From Thermoactinomyces vulgaris (lineage in GTDB: Bacteria; Bacillota; Bacilli; Thermoactinomycetales; Thermoactinomycetaceae), in contig NZ_REFP01000007.1 of the NCBI RefSeq assembly GCF_003688725.1, forward strand, positions 230,900 through 294,899: DNA of 64,000 bases, read 5' to 3'. The first letter of the stretch is position 1; every line of letters starts with the position of its first letter. Under the pieces are notes generated by a model. The model ran no database searches. It was given only the letters and a program-made list of their open reading frames with translations, and was not told the DNA's origin. Positions 34,721-43,733 of the stretch are shown in pieces. A program made the position numbers and the translations under genes.

Positions 34721-34756
34721 ACAGTCTTTCCAAACAACGGGAAGGCTGTTTTGATT
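34721..34756 (+). terminator. Terminator after Imm6-like gene
   Basis: ACAGTCTTTCC / GGAAGGCTGT stem followed by TTTTGATTT. Confidence 0.7.
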
Positions 34757-34853
34757 TGCGCAGATCCCGGTTGGCTGATGGCTTCAAAGCATATCTTTCT
34801 TGTTCAGGCATATATATTTACTTGCGACGTGGAGGGAAAAAGGAGGAGGTTTT

Positions 34854-35279
34854 GTGCAATTTTATTACGGGGAGAAAATGCCGCTTCGCATTCTGGATGA
34901 AGCCGAGTTTTGGAAGCAGCAGGAGGCGGAACACACTGTTGTGATCAAAGAACTGGTCAAAAATTTGGAATCCCGGTATGTGGAGGCATTGAATGAGTGG
35001 GAAAAAGCTTTGACGGATACCCATCAGCTGGTGGTTCGCTGGATTGAGACGAAGGTCCGGTTGCCCTGCAAAAAAAATCCGGAGTTGGAGTGCCGTGTGA
35101 ATCATTTGATCCGGTTTTGCCTCCATCAAAGTGAGCAGTTTATCAAATTGTGCAGGATGATTCGCGACCAAAGCGCTGCTTTTCAAGGGAACAGGACGGC
35201 GCAAGTGGTGATGAATCATATTATTCGTGAATCCGAATATTTTATCGGGATCGCGCAAACAATCCTCTATCGATGTTGA
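34854..35279 (+). CDS. DUF2935-family protein
   Basis: 141 residues from GTG 34854 with AGGAGGT 5 bases upstream (an upstream TTG has no ribosome site). QFYYGEKMPLRILDEAEFWKQQEAEHTVVI is the DUF2935 opening in two blocks; EAEHTVVI contains the Glu/His typical of ferritin-like helical-bundle proteins, and HESxY-type residues (IIRESEYFIGIAQTIL) close it. Function is not established; Firmicutes carry it widely. Single gene with terminator on each side. Confidence 0.75.
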   Translation: MQFYYGEKMPLRILDEAEFWKQQEAEHTVVIKELVKNLESRYVEALNEWEKALTDTHQLVVRWIETKVRLPCKKNPELECRVNHLIRFCLHQSEQFIKLCRMIRDQSAAFQGNRTAQVVMNHIIRESEYFIGIAQTILYRC

Positions 35280-35288
35280 ATGGCTGAA

Positions 35289-35323
35289 GACTCCTGTCCC
35301 GGTGGGGGAACAGGAGTTTTTTG
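35289..35323 (+). terminator. Terminator after DUF2935 gene
   Basis: ACTCCTGT / ACAGGAGT stem followed by six T. Confidence 0.85.
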
Positions 35324-35468
35324 TCGGGGGAAATCAAGTCAAAATTGCATGAGCAAAAATGACTGAACCAATGTAAAAAGGACTTACGACATGAACCGGG
35401 TGGATCCGCATGGTTCCCAAACTCCTTGTCAACAGGCGGTTTCATGCCGGCAGATTCTCCATTTATAT

Positions 35469-35485
35469 TTGGCATAAAATTTGCA
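35469..35485 (+). promoter_or_regulatory. Sigma-54 (-24/-12) promoter of the acyl-CoA operon
   Basis: TTGGCATAAAATTTGCA. GG at 35471 and GC at 35483 are separated by exactly ten bases, as the sigma-54 consensus TGGCAC-N5-TTGC requires; only the C of GGCAC differs. It lies 42 bases before the first gene of the operon, which ends at a sigma-54 activator gene. Confidence 0.85.
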
Positions 35486-35526
35486 ATTTAAAAAATAACG
35501 AGACATGGGACAAGGAGGGGGTTTTC

Positions 35527-36270
35527 TTGCGCTTTGCCGGAAAAGTGGCGGTTGTCACCGGTGCAGGAAGCGGGATAGGCGAAGCGATTGCCAAACGGTT
35601 GGCACAGGAAGAAGCATACGTGGTTCTGGTCGGCCGGACATTGAGCAAGTTGGAAAGGGTGGCCGGCGAAATCGGGGAGTCGCATGCAACCACGTACTCG
35701 GCCGATGTGACAAGTGAACAGGAAGTCAAACGGCTTTCGGATTTTATTGAAGAAAAGTTCGGCCAGATCGACATTCTCGTCAATAACGCCGGCAGTTCAA
35801 AACTGAATTTGCTGGAAAATATTTCGGTTGAGGAATGGGAAGGAGTGCAGGCAGCCAACCTGCGCAGTGTGTTTCTGGTCACCAAAGAATTGTCCAAACG
35901 GATGAAGGGCGGACAAAACCGGGCCATTGTCAATATTGCCTCTATTTCGGGAATGAAACCGGGGACGCTGTTTGCCCATTACTCCGCGGCCAAAGCCGGA
36001 GTGATCAATCTGACCCGTGCGTTTGCTTATGAGCTTTCCGCTTACGGCATCCGTGTCAACTCCGTCAGCCCCGGATTTATTAAAACCCCGTTGATTGAAG
36101 ACAGTTTGAATAACCCCGGTTTTGCCAAAACGATTGAGCGCCACACCGTTTTGAAACGGGTGGGGAAACCGGAGGAAGTGGCGGGGACCGTCGCCTTTTT
36201 GGTTTCCGACGATGCTTCGTACATCACCGGGGCGGACATTGTAGTCGACGGCGGCTGGCTGATTAAATAA
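35527..36270 (+). CDS. Short-chain dehydrogenase/reductase
   Basis: 247 residues from TTG 35527 with AAGGAGGGGG upstream. Classical SDR: cofactor motif TGAGSGIGEA, NNAGSS (NNAG), the active-site Ser in IASISG and YSAAK with Tyr and Lys. C-terminal ITGADIVVDGGW is typical of FabG-like enzymes. NAD(P)-dependent oxidation or reduction of a hydroxy/keto acyl-CoA is the likely role, given the operon. First gene behind the sigma-54 promoter, 25 bases before the dehydrogenase gene. Confidence 0.88.
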   Translation: MRFAGKVAVVTGAGSGIGEAIAKRLAQEEAYVVLVGRTLSKLERVAGEIGESHATTYSADVTSEQEVKRLSDFIEEKFGQIDILVNNAGSSKLNLLENISVEEWEGVQAANLRSVFLVTKELSKRMKGGQNRAIVNIASISGMKPGTLFAHYSAAKAGVINLTRAFAYELSAYGIRVNSVSPGFIKTPLIEDSLNNPGFAKTIERHTVLKRVGKPEEVAGTVAFLVSDDASYITGADIVVDGGWLIK

Positions 36271-36295
36271 ACGGTTGATTTGAAGGAGGCGGAAC

Positions 36296-37477
36296 ATGAT
36301 CGATTTTGAGCTGACCCCGGAGCAGAAGGAAATCCGACGGCTGGCACATGATTTTGCTGAAAAAGAAATCCGCCCTCATGCGGCTTACCATGATGAGACC
36401 GAGGAGTTTCCCTGGGAGATCGTCAAAAAGGCGCACAAACTGGGGTTGACGACCTTTTCATATCCTGAGGAATATGGCGGCGGAGGCATCGAAGATCCGG
36501 TGGCCAGCCTGCTGGTTTCCGAAGAACTGGCTTGGGGATGTGCCGGCATTGCAGTGGCGATCAACGGGTCGCATCTGCCCGCAGCCGCCATCATGGCCAT
36601 GGGAACCACCGAACAGAAGAAAAAATGGATCCCGATGCTGTGTGATCCCGATCGTTGTTTGATCGGCGCCATGGGGCTGACGGAACCCGGGGCCGGTTCG
36701 GATGTGTCTTCCATTCAAACCACGGCCCGGCGGGAAGGAGATGTGTATGTATTAAACGGGACCAAACAGTTTATCACCAACGGGGGCATCGCGGACATCC
36801 ACGTGGTGTTTGCCACTTTGGACCGGAGCAAAGGCTGGAAGGGCATTGCGGCATTTCTCATTGATGACAAAAACACGCCGGGTTTTTCCATGGGGCGCAA
36901 AGAAAAGAAGATGGGGGTCCGGGCGTCCCATACCGCACAGATCATCCTGGAAGATGTGCGGGTTCCGGTTGAAAACCGGCTGGGCGGGGAACCGGGGGAT
37001 CCGGAATATGTCCCGGGGTATGTCGGGGCATTAAAAATGTTGGAGCACACCCGGCCGGGAGTGGCTGCCTCCGCCATTGGCATTGCCCGGGCGGCCTATG
37101 AATATGCCCTGCAGTACGCCAAGGAGCGAATCCAATTTAAAAAAACGATTATTGAACATCAAGCCGTTGCCTTCAAACTGGCTGACATGGCCACCCGGAT
37201 TGATGCCGCCCGGCTTTTGACCTGGAGGGCCGGTTGGATGCGGCACCGGAAGATTCCTTTTCACCGGGGCGAAGGCAGTATGGCGAAGTTGTTTGCCGGG
37301 GATGTCGCCGTAGAAACCACGATGGATGCCATTCAAATCCTCGGCGGCTATGGATATATCAAGGAGTATCCGGTGGAAAAATGGACCCGGGACGCCAAGA
37401 TCTATCAAATTTGGGAAGGAACGGCCGAGATCCAAAGGCTCGTGATCTCCCGGGCCATTGCCAAACACGGGAAATGA
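36296..37477 (+). CDS. Acyl-CoA dehydrogenase
   Basis: 393 residues, ATG with GGAGG. FAD-dependent enzyme of beta-oxidation making the 2,3-double bond. Signatures: EEYGGGG, GAMGLTEPGAGSD, NGTKQFITNGG, then KKMGVRASHTAQIILEDVRVP, the helical C-terminal domain with AFKLADM and DAIQILGGYGYIKEYPVEKWTRDAKI; YQIWEGTAEIQR carries the catalytic Glu. One of three dehydrogenases in the operon; chain or branch specificity is not visible. Confidence 0.92.
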   Translation: MIDFELTPEQKEIRRLAHDFAEKEIRPHAAYHDETEEFPWEIVKKAHKLGLTTFSYPEEYGGGGIEDPVASLLVSEELAWGCAGIAVAINGSHLPAAAIMAMGTTEQKKKWIPMLCDPDRCLIGAMGLTEPGAGSDVSSIQTTARREGDVYVLNGTKQFITNGGIADIHVVFATLDRSKGWKGIAAFLIDDKNTPGFSMGRKEKKMGVRASHTAQIILEDVRVPVENRLGGEPGDPEYVPGYVGALKMLEHTRPGVAASAIGIARAAYEYALQYAKERIQFKKTIIEHQAVAFKLADMATRIDAARLLTWRAGWMRHRKIPFHRGEGSMAKLFAGDVAVETTMDAIQILGGYGYIKEYPVEKWTRDAKIYQIWEGTAEIQRLVISRAIAKHGK

Positions 37478-37498
37478 CGGTAAGGGAGGAAACGACAA

Positions 37499-37945
37499 GT
37501 GGATGTGAATGCATTCCGGAAATGGGTGGGCAAAGAATCCGTTCCGGTCAAAAATGAAGTGGAAAAAGGCGCCATCCGCAAATTTGCCGAAGCGATCGGG
37601 GATCCCAATCCGCTGTATCATGATGAGGCGTATGCCCAAACCACCCGCCACGGCCGGATCATCGCACCGCCGACGTTTTTCCGGACATTTGACTATGGCA
37701 CGATTCCGGGGTTTTCCCTCAAGACGGACGGTCTCATTCACGGGGAACAACAGTTTGAATACTTCCGTCCCGTTTATGCAGGGGATGTGATTTACTGCTC
37801 GACGAAATTGGCAGATGTTTATGAAAAGAAAGGGAAATTGGGGAAGATGATCTTTTTGCTGTATGAGCAAAAAGGCGTGGATGAAGCGGGAGAAACGGTC
37901 TTTATTGCCCGGTCCAACGTGATTTACCGGGGACAGGAGGGATGA
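37499..37945 (+). CDS. MaoC-like hydratase, first (non-catalytic) half
   Basis: 148 residues from a GTG start with GGGAGG upstream. Hot-dog fold: FAEAIGDPNPLYHDEAYA, then RIIAPPTFFRTF, and FEYFRPVYAGDVI. It has the N-terminal-type hot dog in which the catalytic His-Gly of the R-hydratase motif is replaced by Pro-Pro (IAPPTF). As in HadA/ChsH-type pairs it should bind the acyl chain and need the following gene for catalysis. The genes overlap by 4 bases. Confidence 0.85.
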   Translation: MDVNAFRKWVGKESVPVKNEVEKGAIRKFAEAIGDPNPLYHDEAYAQTTRHGRIIAPPTFFRTFDYGTIPGFSLKTDGLIHGEQQFEYFRPVYAGDVIYCSTKLADVYEKKGKLGKMIFLLYEQKGVDEAGETVFIARSNVIYRGQEG

Positions 37946-38361
37946 AGTTGCGGACATTTCAACCGGGGGATCCGATCGGCCCGTTCAAAAAACCGCCGGT
38001 CACCCGTACCCAGTTGGTGATGTATGCGGGAGCGTCGGGAGATTTCAACCCCATTCATTATGATGACGATTATGCCCGAAAATCCGGATTGGGCGGAGTG
38101 ATTGCCCACGGCATGCTGACCATGGCCTTTGTCGGGCAAATGCTGACCGACCTGATCGGGACGGACGGGGATTTGAGAACATTCGGGGTCCGGTTTACGG
38201 GAATGGTTCGTCCGGGCGATGAGATCACCTGTGAAGGACGGGTGAAAGAAACGAGATGGGAAGAAGGAAAACAAGTGGTTTGTTGTGACATTTGGGCATC
38301 GACGCAAAATGGGGACCGGGTTGTCACCGGCAAGGCGGAATTTTCCGTCCCGGCAGCGTGA
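37942..38361 (+). CDS. MaoC-like enoyl-CoA hydratase, catalytic half
   Basis: 139 residues, ATG in an ATGA overlap with the first half. The R-hydratase motif is complete: YAGASGDFNPIHYDDDYA with catalytic Asp and IAHGMLTMAF with catalytic His-Gly. It hydrates trans-2-enoyl-CoA to the 3R-hydroxy form as a heterodimer with the preceding protein. The pairing is known from actinobacterial steroid side-chain and FAS-II systems; the substrate here is open. Confidence 0.88.
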   Translation: MKLRTFQPGDPIGPFKKPPVTRTQLVMYAGASGDFNPIHYDDDYARKSGLGGVIAHGMLTMAFVGQMLTDLIGTDGDLRTFGVRFTGMVRPGDEITCEGRVKETRWEEGKQVVCCDIWASTQNGDRVVTGKAEFSVPAA

Positions 38362-38387
38362 TTTTTTCAATAAGGAGTGGATGAAAT

Positions 38388-39140
38388 ATGAGATTGAAAG
38401 ACCGTGTGGGGATTGTCACCGGATCGGGAAGAGGGATTGGCGCGGCAACGGCGATACGCCTGGCGGAAGAAGGAGCCAAGATCACCGTGACGGATGTGAA
38501 TACTGATACCTGTGAAGAAACGGCGCAAAAAATTCGCGAAGCCGGAGGAGAAGCCATTGCGATCCCTTGCGACATCACGAAACGGCAAGAAATGGAAGAT
38601 GTGGTGCAAAAAACTGTGGACGCGTTTGGCCGGTTGGATATCCTGGTGAATAATGCCGGGGTGATCCGCGATAATCTGGTCCATAAAATGACCGACGAAG
38701 ATTGGGATATCGTCATGGATGTGCATCTGAAAGGAACCTTTTATGCATCCAGGGCGGCCCAACGGTTCATGGTGCCAAACCGCTACGGGAAAATTGTCAA
38801 TTTCAGTTCCACTTCGGCGCTCGGCAACCGGGGACAATTGAATTACTCGACGGCTAAAGCGGGTATTCAAGGGTTCACCAAAACGCTGGCCATTGAACTT
38901 GGCAAATTTAACATCAATGTCAATGCCGTGGCCCCCGGTTTTATCGAAACGGACATGACCCGGCAAACGGCGGAAAGGATCGGGGTTCCCTTTGAAGATT
39001 TTAAAAAAGCGGCAGCACAAACCATTCCGCTGGGGAGAACAGGCAAACCCATTGACGTGGCCAATGCGGTCTTGTTCCTGGTGTCGGATGAAGCCAGTTT
39101 CATCACAGGGCAAGTGCTTTATGTCCGGGGCGGGGTTTGA
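38388..39140 (+). CDS. Short-chain dehydrogenase, FabG-like
   Basis: 250 residues, ATG after AAGGAG. GSGRGIGAATA cofactor loop, DVNTDTCEET (Asp after strand 2 favours NAD), NNAG VIRDN in the centre, FSSTSAL with the active Ser, YSTAKAG with Tyr and Lys, PLGRTGKPIDVANAVLFLVSD. Likely 3-hydroxyacyl-CoA dehydrogenase matching the 3R-specific hydratase before it. Directly followed by the thioesterase gene. Confidence 0.9.
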   Translation: MRLKDRVGIVTGSGRGIGAATAIRLAEEGAKITVTDVNTDTCEETAQKIREAGGEAIAIPCDITKRQEMEDVVQKTVDAFGRLDILVNNAGVIRDNLVHKMTDEDWDIVMDVHLKGTFYASRAAQRFMVPNRYGKIVNFSSTSALGNRGQLNYSTAKAGIQGFTKTLAIELGKFNINVNAVAPGFIETDMTRQTAERIGVPFEDFKKAAAQTIPLGRTGKPIDVANAVLFLVSDEASFITGQVLYVRGGV

Positions 39141-39620
39141 TTGAAGCCGTCCATTTGGGAAGAGGTGCAAAAAAACGGCACCGAGATGGAAAAGTTGCTG
39201 CTTGAGCGGGTGGAACAGGCGATTGTAAACGTCCGGGAAAATGTCTCAACGCATCTTCATGAAATGATTGGTTTCAAAGGGAAGTGGACATCCGAAAAAA
39301 CGTTTCAATTTGAAACCGAAGTGACTCCGTTTTTGTGGAACTTGAACCAAGCCGTCCATGGCGGCGTGATTGCCTACATTGCGGATACGACGATGGGATC
39401 GTTGGTCTACTCCCGACTGCCGCCGTGTAAAATGTCGGTGACTTCTGAAATGAAAATCAATTACATCCGTGCTGTGCACAAAGGGAGATTGAAGACACAG
39501 GCAGAGTTGTTGCATCTGGGCAAGCGGACGGCGGTGGCAGAGTGCAGGCTTTATGACGGGGATGATCAGCTGGTTGCCGTCGCCAGCGCCTCTTTTGCCA
39601 TCCTGGATCAGAAAATCTGA
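39141..39620 (+). CDS. PaaI-type hot-dog thioesterase
   Basis: About 159 residues. It starts at a TTG abutting the preceding stop (an internal ATG at 39186 is an alternative). NQAVHGGVIAYIADTTMGSL is the PaaI-type motif: HGG plus a catalytic Asp in the following helix. SEMKINYIRAVHKGRL and AECRLYD finish the hot dog. It probably hydrolyses acyl-CoAs, releasing CoA from dead-end intermediates. Translationally coupled to its neighbour. Confidence 0.82.
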   Translation: MKPSIWEEVQKNGTEMEKLLLERVEQAIVNVRENVSTHLHEMIGFKGKWTSEKTFQFETEVTPFLWNLNQAVHGGVIAYIADTTMGSLVYSRLPPCKMSVTSEMKINYIRAVHKGRLKTQAELLHLGKRTAVAECRLYDGDDQLVAVASASFAILDQKI

Positions 39621-39642
39621 TGCGAAAAAGGGGGAAACTTTG

Positions 39643-41268
39643 GTGGACAAGGTAACCGTGGTGGGCGGGGTGAGTCATGCCAAAGGACAACCGTTTGCAT
39701 ACGAAACGCTGTCTCTGCCGCAAATGTTTGACCGCACAGTGGAACGACACCCGGACCGGACCGCCGTTTATTTTTATGACCGGGAGATTTCCTACAAAAC
39801 GTTGCAAGACATGTCCAAGCGGGTTTCCGGCGCATTGCGGGCCTGCGGGGTGAAAAAAGGGGACCGGATCGGGATCATGTTGCCAAACTGTCCGCCTTAT
39901 GTGGTTTCTTTTTTTGGTGTCTTGCGGCGGGGAGCGGTCGTGGTTCAGATCAACCCGATGTATACCCGGCGGGAGTTGGAAGCCATTTTAACCGATTCCG
40001 GAGCGGACGTGTTGATCGTTTTCGGGGAGTTGTATCCGCGTGTCCAAAAAATAAAATCTTTTTCCCGGTTGAGAAAAGTGATCATCGTGGAGACGGATTC
40101 GTTCCGGTTGGAAAATCCGCTTTCGCATGAGGTTTCTTGGAAAGCGTTTCTCCATGAGGCGGCACCGGTTCCCGATGAACCTGTGGATCCTAAGTGCGAC
40201 GTGGCGGTGTTTCAATATACCGGAGGAACCACGGGACGTTCGAAAGGCGCCATGCTGACCCATCAAAATCTGGTGGTGAATGTCCAGCAAATTCATGCGC
40301 ATGCCAGCGAAAACCCCCTGACGGAGCAGGACAAAATTTTAACCGTGATCCCGCTCTTTCATGTGTATGGCATGACTTGCGCCATGAATTTCGGCTTTTT
40401 TCTCGGCAGTTCCCTGATTTTGCTGCCCCGGTTCGAATCGCTGGAAGTGCTGAAAACCATTCAAAAGCACCGCCCCGCTTATTTTCCCGGGGTGCCCACG
40501 ATGTATGTCGCTTTAAACGCATATCCGGGAGCGGAAAAATACGGTGTGGATGCCATCCGGATCATCAACAGCGGATCGGCATCCCTGCCGGTTGAATTGA
40601 TTCAGTCGTTTGAGAAAAAGACCGGTGCCGTGATGTATGAAGGTTACGGTTTGTCGGAAGCCTCCCCCACCACGCACAGCAACCCTCGCTCCGGGCAGAG
40701 AAAGCCGGGAAGTGTGGGCATTCCCCTTCCGGGAACGGAAGCCAAAATTGTGGATCTGGAAACCGGAACCCGGACGGTAAAGATCGGGGAAACCGGGGAA
40801 CTTGTGATCCGCGGGCCGCAAGTGATGAAAGGGTATTGGAACATGCCGGATGAAACCAAACAAACCCTTCGAAACGGCTGGCTATATACCGGGGATATCG
40901 CCCGCATGGACGAAGACGGCTATTTTTACATCGTGGACCGGAAAAAAGATTTGATCATTGCCGGCGGATACAACATTTATCCGCGGGAAGTGGAAGAAGT
41001 GCTGTACACCCATCCGGCTGTTCTGGAAGCGGCGGTGGTCGGGGTGCCGGATCCGTACCGCGGCGAAACGGTCAAAGCGTATTTGGTGTTCAAACCGGGG
41101 GCCAAAGCAACGAGTCAAGAGTTGGAAGCGTTTTGCCGCGGGCATCTGGCACCGTTTAAAGTGCCGAAACAGTTTGAAATCCGTTCCTCCCTTCCCAAAA
41201 ATGCCGTCGGGAAAATATTACGCCGGGTGTTGAGGGATGAAGCGAAAAAAGGAGGGGACAACCCGTGA
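39643..41268 (+). CDS. Acyl-CoA ligase (FadD-like)
   Basis: About 541 residues from GTG 39643 with GGGGG upstream (TTG 39640 also possible). Adenylate-forming enzyme: YTGGTTGRSKGAMLTHQNL (ATP loop), IPLFHVYGM, YEGYGLSEASP, then YTGDIARMDEDGYFYIVDRKKD and IAGGYNIYPREVEEVL, with the C-terminal catalytic Lys in NAVGKILRR. It activates a fatty or other organic acid to the CoA ester, entry step to the pathway. Overlaps the next gene by 4 bases. Confidence 0.92.
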   Translation: MDKVTVVGGVSHAKGQPFAYETLSLPQMFDRTVERHPDRTAVYFYDREISYKTLQDMSKRVSGALRACGVKKGDRIGIMLPNCPPYVVSFFGVLRRGAVVVQINPMYTRRELEAILTDSGADVLIVFGELYPRVQKIKSFSRLRKVIIVETDSFRLENPLSHEVSWKAFLHEAAPVPDEPVDPKCDVAVFQYTGGTTGRSKGAMLTHQNLVVNVQQIHAHASENPLTEQDKILTVIPLFHVYGMTCAMNFGFFLGSSLILLPRFESLEVLKTIQKHRPAYFPGVPTMYVALNAYPGAEKYGVDAIRIINSGSASLPVELIQSFEKKTGAVMYEGYGLSEASPTTHSNPRSGQRKPGSVGIPLPGTEAKIVDLETGTRTVKIGETGELVIRGPQVMKGYWNMPDETKQTLRNGWLYTGDIARMDEDGYFYIVDRKKDLIIAGGYNIYPREVEEVLYTHPAVLEAAVVGVPDPYRGETVKAYLVFKPGAKATSQELEAFCRGHLAPFKVPKQFEIRSSLPKNAVGKILRRVLRDEAKKGGDNP

Positions 41269-42458
41269 TGAACTTTGCTTTGTCCGGGGAACAAAAGGCG
41301 GTTGCCGATTTGGTCCGGCGCTTTGTGGACCGGGAAATCCGGCCGTATATCCAAAAATGGGATGCCGAAGGGCATTTTGAGACGAAAATTTTGAAACGGC
41401 TGGCTGAATTGCAACTCATGGGGGTATGCATCCCGGAAAAGTACGGCGGTGCCGGAATGGATTACAATACGCTGGCCATCGTGTGTGAAGAGTTGGAACG
41501 GGGAGACATTGCTTTTCGCACTGCGGTTTCGGTTCACACCGGCTTAAACAGCCTGACGTTGTTGCAGTGGGGCAATGAGGAGCAGAAAGAAAAGTATTTG
41601 ACGCCCCAAGCCCGTGGCGGGAAGATCGGCGCTTTCGGGCTCACCGAGCCGGATGCCGGATCCGATGTGGCGGCAATTTCCACGACCGCCGTGAGAGACG
41701 GGGATGTTTACCGGTTAAACGGACAAAAGACATGGATTTCCTTATGCGATGTGGCGGATCATTTTCTGATTTTTGCCAAAACGGATCCTTCAAAAAAACA
41801 CAAGGGCATCAGTTGTTTTATCGTGGAACGCACTTTTGAGGGCGTCACGGCCCGGGCCATTCAGGGAAAATTGGGAATTCGCGCCGGCAATACCGGAGAA
41901 GTGTTTCTGGATGATGTCCGGGTTCCGGCGGAAAATCGTGTGGGGGAAGAGGGAGAAGGATTTAAGATTGCCATGTCGGCCCTGGACAACGGACGCTTCA
42001 CGGTGGCCGCCGGAGCCTGCGGTTTGATCCGGGCGTGTCTGGAAGCCAGTGTCAAGTACTGCCATGAACGCAAAACCTTTGGCAAGGAAATCGGCCGCCA
42101 TCAATTGGTCCAGCAAATGATCGCCAAAATGTCCCGGAACCTGGACATTTCCCGCTTGCTGGTCTACCGGGCCGGATGGTTGAAAAACGAAGGAAAACGG
42201 AACACAAGGGAAACTTCGATGGCCAAGTGGTTTGCCTGTGACGCCGCTTTTGAGGCGGCCAATGATGCGGTCCAAATTCACGGGGCATACGGTTATTCCA
42301 ATGAATATCCGGTGGAACGTTATCTCCGCAACAAAGCGCCGGTGATTTATGAAGGAACCCGTGAAATCCATACCATCATGCAAGGGGAATATGCGCTTGG
42401 TTACCGGGTGGACCGGCCGTTAAACCGGAATTTGCCGGCTTGGCCTTTTGAAGACTGA
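41265..42458 (+). CDS. Acyl-CoA dehydrogenase, second
   Basis: 397 residues. SGEQKAVADLVRRFVDREI, GAFGLTEPDAGSD, NGQKTWISLCD, then GKLGIRAGNTGEVFLDDVRVP; C-terminal VQIHGAYGYSNEYPVERYLR and VIYEGTREIHTIMQGEYALG. The last part (catalytic Glu in YEGT, then IMQGEYALG) resembles glutaryl-CoA and short-branched dehydrogenases. It differs from the first and third enzymes, so the operon may process several chain types. Confidence 0.9.
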   Translation: MMNFALSGEQKAVADLVRRFVDREIRPYIQKWDAEGHFETKILKRLAELQLMGVCIPEKYGGAGMDYNTLAIVCEELERGDIAFRTAVSVHTGLNSLTLLQWGNEEQKEKYLTPQARGGKIGAFGLTEPDAGSDVAAISTTAVRDGDVYRLNGQKTWISLCDVADHFLIFAKTDPSKKHKGISCFIVERTFEGVTARAIQGKLGIRAGNTGEVFLDDVRVPAENRVGEEGEGFKIAMSALDNGRFTVAAGACGLIRACLEASVKYCHERKTFGKEIGRHQLVQQMIAKMSRNLDISRLLVYRAGWLKNEGKRNTRETSMAKWFACDAAFEAANDAVQIHGAYGYSNEYPVERYLRNKAPVIYEGTREIHTIMQGEYALGYRVDRPLNRNLPAWPFED

Positions 42459-42467
42459 GGAGGAGAG

Positions 42468-43619
42468 ATGGTTCCCATGATCACCTTTCCGGATGAATTG
42501 CGACAGATTGCCAAAACAGTAAAGGATTTTGTGGAGAATGAAGTGGAGCCGTATGCCAACCGGATTGAGGAAGAGGATCAGGTTCCCGGACATTTGCTGG
42601 AAAAAGCCAAACAGTTGGGGCTTTTCGGTCTGGGGATTCCCGAGGAATACGGCGGATTGGGGCTCGGGGTGACAGGCAAATGCCTGGTGTTGGAAAATCT
42701 GGGGCGCACCCATAACGGATTTGTTTCCATCATCGGTGCCCACACCGGCATTGGCAGTACCGGCATTGTCCGGTTGGGCAGCCGGCATTTGAAAGAAAAA
42801 TATTTGCCGGATCTGGCCGCCGGGAACAAGTTGGCCGCCTTTGCCTTGACCGAACCGGAAGCCGGATCGGATGCCGCGTCCATCAAAACCCGGGCGGAGA
42901 AAAAAGGAGACCGGTGGATCTTAAACGGGATGAAACATTTTATCACCAATGGTCCCGATGCCGATCTTTTCACAGTGATTGCGGTGACCGATCTCGGCAA
43001 AGGAGTGAAGGGAGGTTTTACCGCTTTTGCGGTGGAAAAAAGTTTCCCCGGCTTGAAAATCGGAGCAGTCGACAAAAAAATGGGACTCCGGGGTTCGCAC
43101 ACGGCACAAATCTTCTTTGAAGATTGTGAGGTGCCGGAGGAAAATGTGATTGGCGAAGTGGGAAACGGTTATGTATCCGCCTTGAAAATTTTGACGGAAG
43201 GGCGGTGCACCCTGGCGGCACGGGCTTACGGCTCCTGCCAAAAATTGATTGAGTTGGCCACGGAGTATATGAAACAAAGGGTGCAATTCGGCAGGCCCAT
43301 CGCCGAAAACCAGGGGTTGCAATGGATGCTGGCAGAGATGGCCACGGAAACCGAAGTGGGGCGGGCATTCAACTACCACGTTGCAAAGAAGTTGGAAAAC
43401 GGGGAAAAAGCGATCAAGGAAGCAGCCATGACCAAGTATTATGCCACTGAGACCTATAACCGGGTGGCGGATCGTGCCCTGCAAATTTTCGGCGGCGCCG
43501 GTTACATGAAGGAAACCGCTGTGGAACGGTATTACAGGGATGCGAGAATCACCAAAATTTATGAAGGGACCAATGAAATCCAAAAGAATATTATTGCGTC
43601 CCAACTTCTTGGAAAGTAG
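42468..43619 (+). CDS. Acyl-CoA dehydrogenase, third
   Basis: 383 residues, ATG after GAGGAGG. IPEEYGGLGLG, FALTEPEAGSD, NGMKHFITNGPDADLF, then KKMGLRGSHTAQIFFEDCEVP and ALQIFGGAGYMKETAVERYYRDARI; the catalytic Glu is in IYEGTNEIQKN. The ordinary short/medium-chain type. Last enzyme of the operon, followed by a strong terminator and then the sigma-54 activator. Confidence 0.9.
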   Translation: MVPMITFPDELRQIAKTVKDFVENEVEPYANRIEEEDQVPGHLLEKAKQLGLFGLGIPEEYGGLGLGVTGKCLVLENLGRTHNGFVSIIGAHTGIGSTGIVRLGSRHLKEKYLPDLAAGNKLAAFALTEPEAGSDAASIKTRAEKKGDRWILNGMKHFITNGPDADLFTVIAVTDLGKGVKGGFTAFAVEKSFPGLKIGAVDKKMGLRGSHTAQIFFEDCEVPEENVIGEVGNGYVSALKILTEGRCTLAARAYGSCQKLIELATEYMKQRVQFGRPIAENQGLQWMLAEMATETEVGRAFNYHVAKKLENGEKAIKEAAMTKYYATETYNRVADRALQIFGGAGYMKETAVERYYRDARITKIYEGTNEIQKNIIASQLLGK

Positions 43620-43628
43620 ATTCGTTTG

Positions 43629-43668
43629 GGCTTACCGGCCGGATGTTCGGCACGGTAAGCCTTTTTTA
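43629..43668 (+). terminator. Terminator of the acyl-CoA operon
   Basis: GGCTTACCG / CGGTAAGCC stem followed by six T. Confidence 0.85.
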
Positions 43669-43733
43669 TAGAGGAATATTCAAATTTAACAAATAATTAT
43701 TAATAGATGACCTTTTTTGGAAGGGGCGTCAAG

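Noticed and set aside
37031-37957. 308-residue minus-strand frame opposite the acyl-CoA dehydrogenase and MaoC genes
   Set aside because: Antisense shadow of GC-rich coding sequence; the plus-strand genes carry all the motifs.
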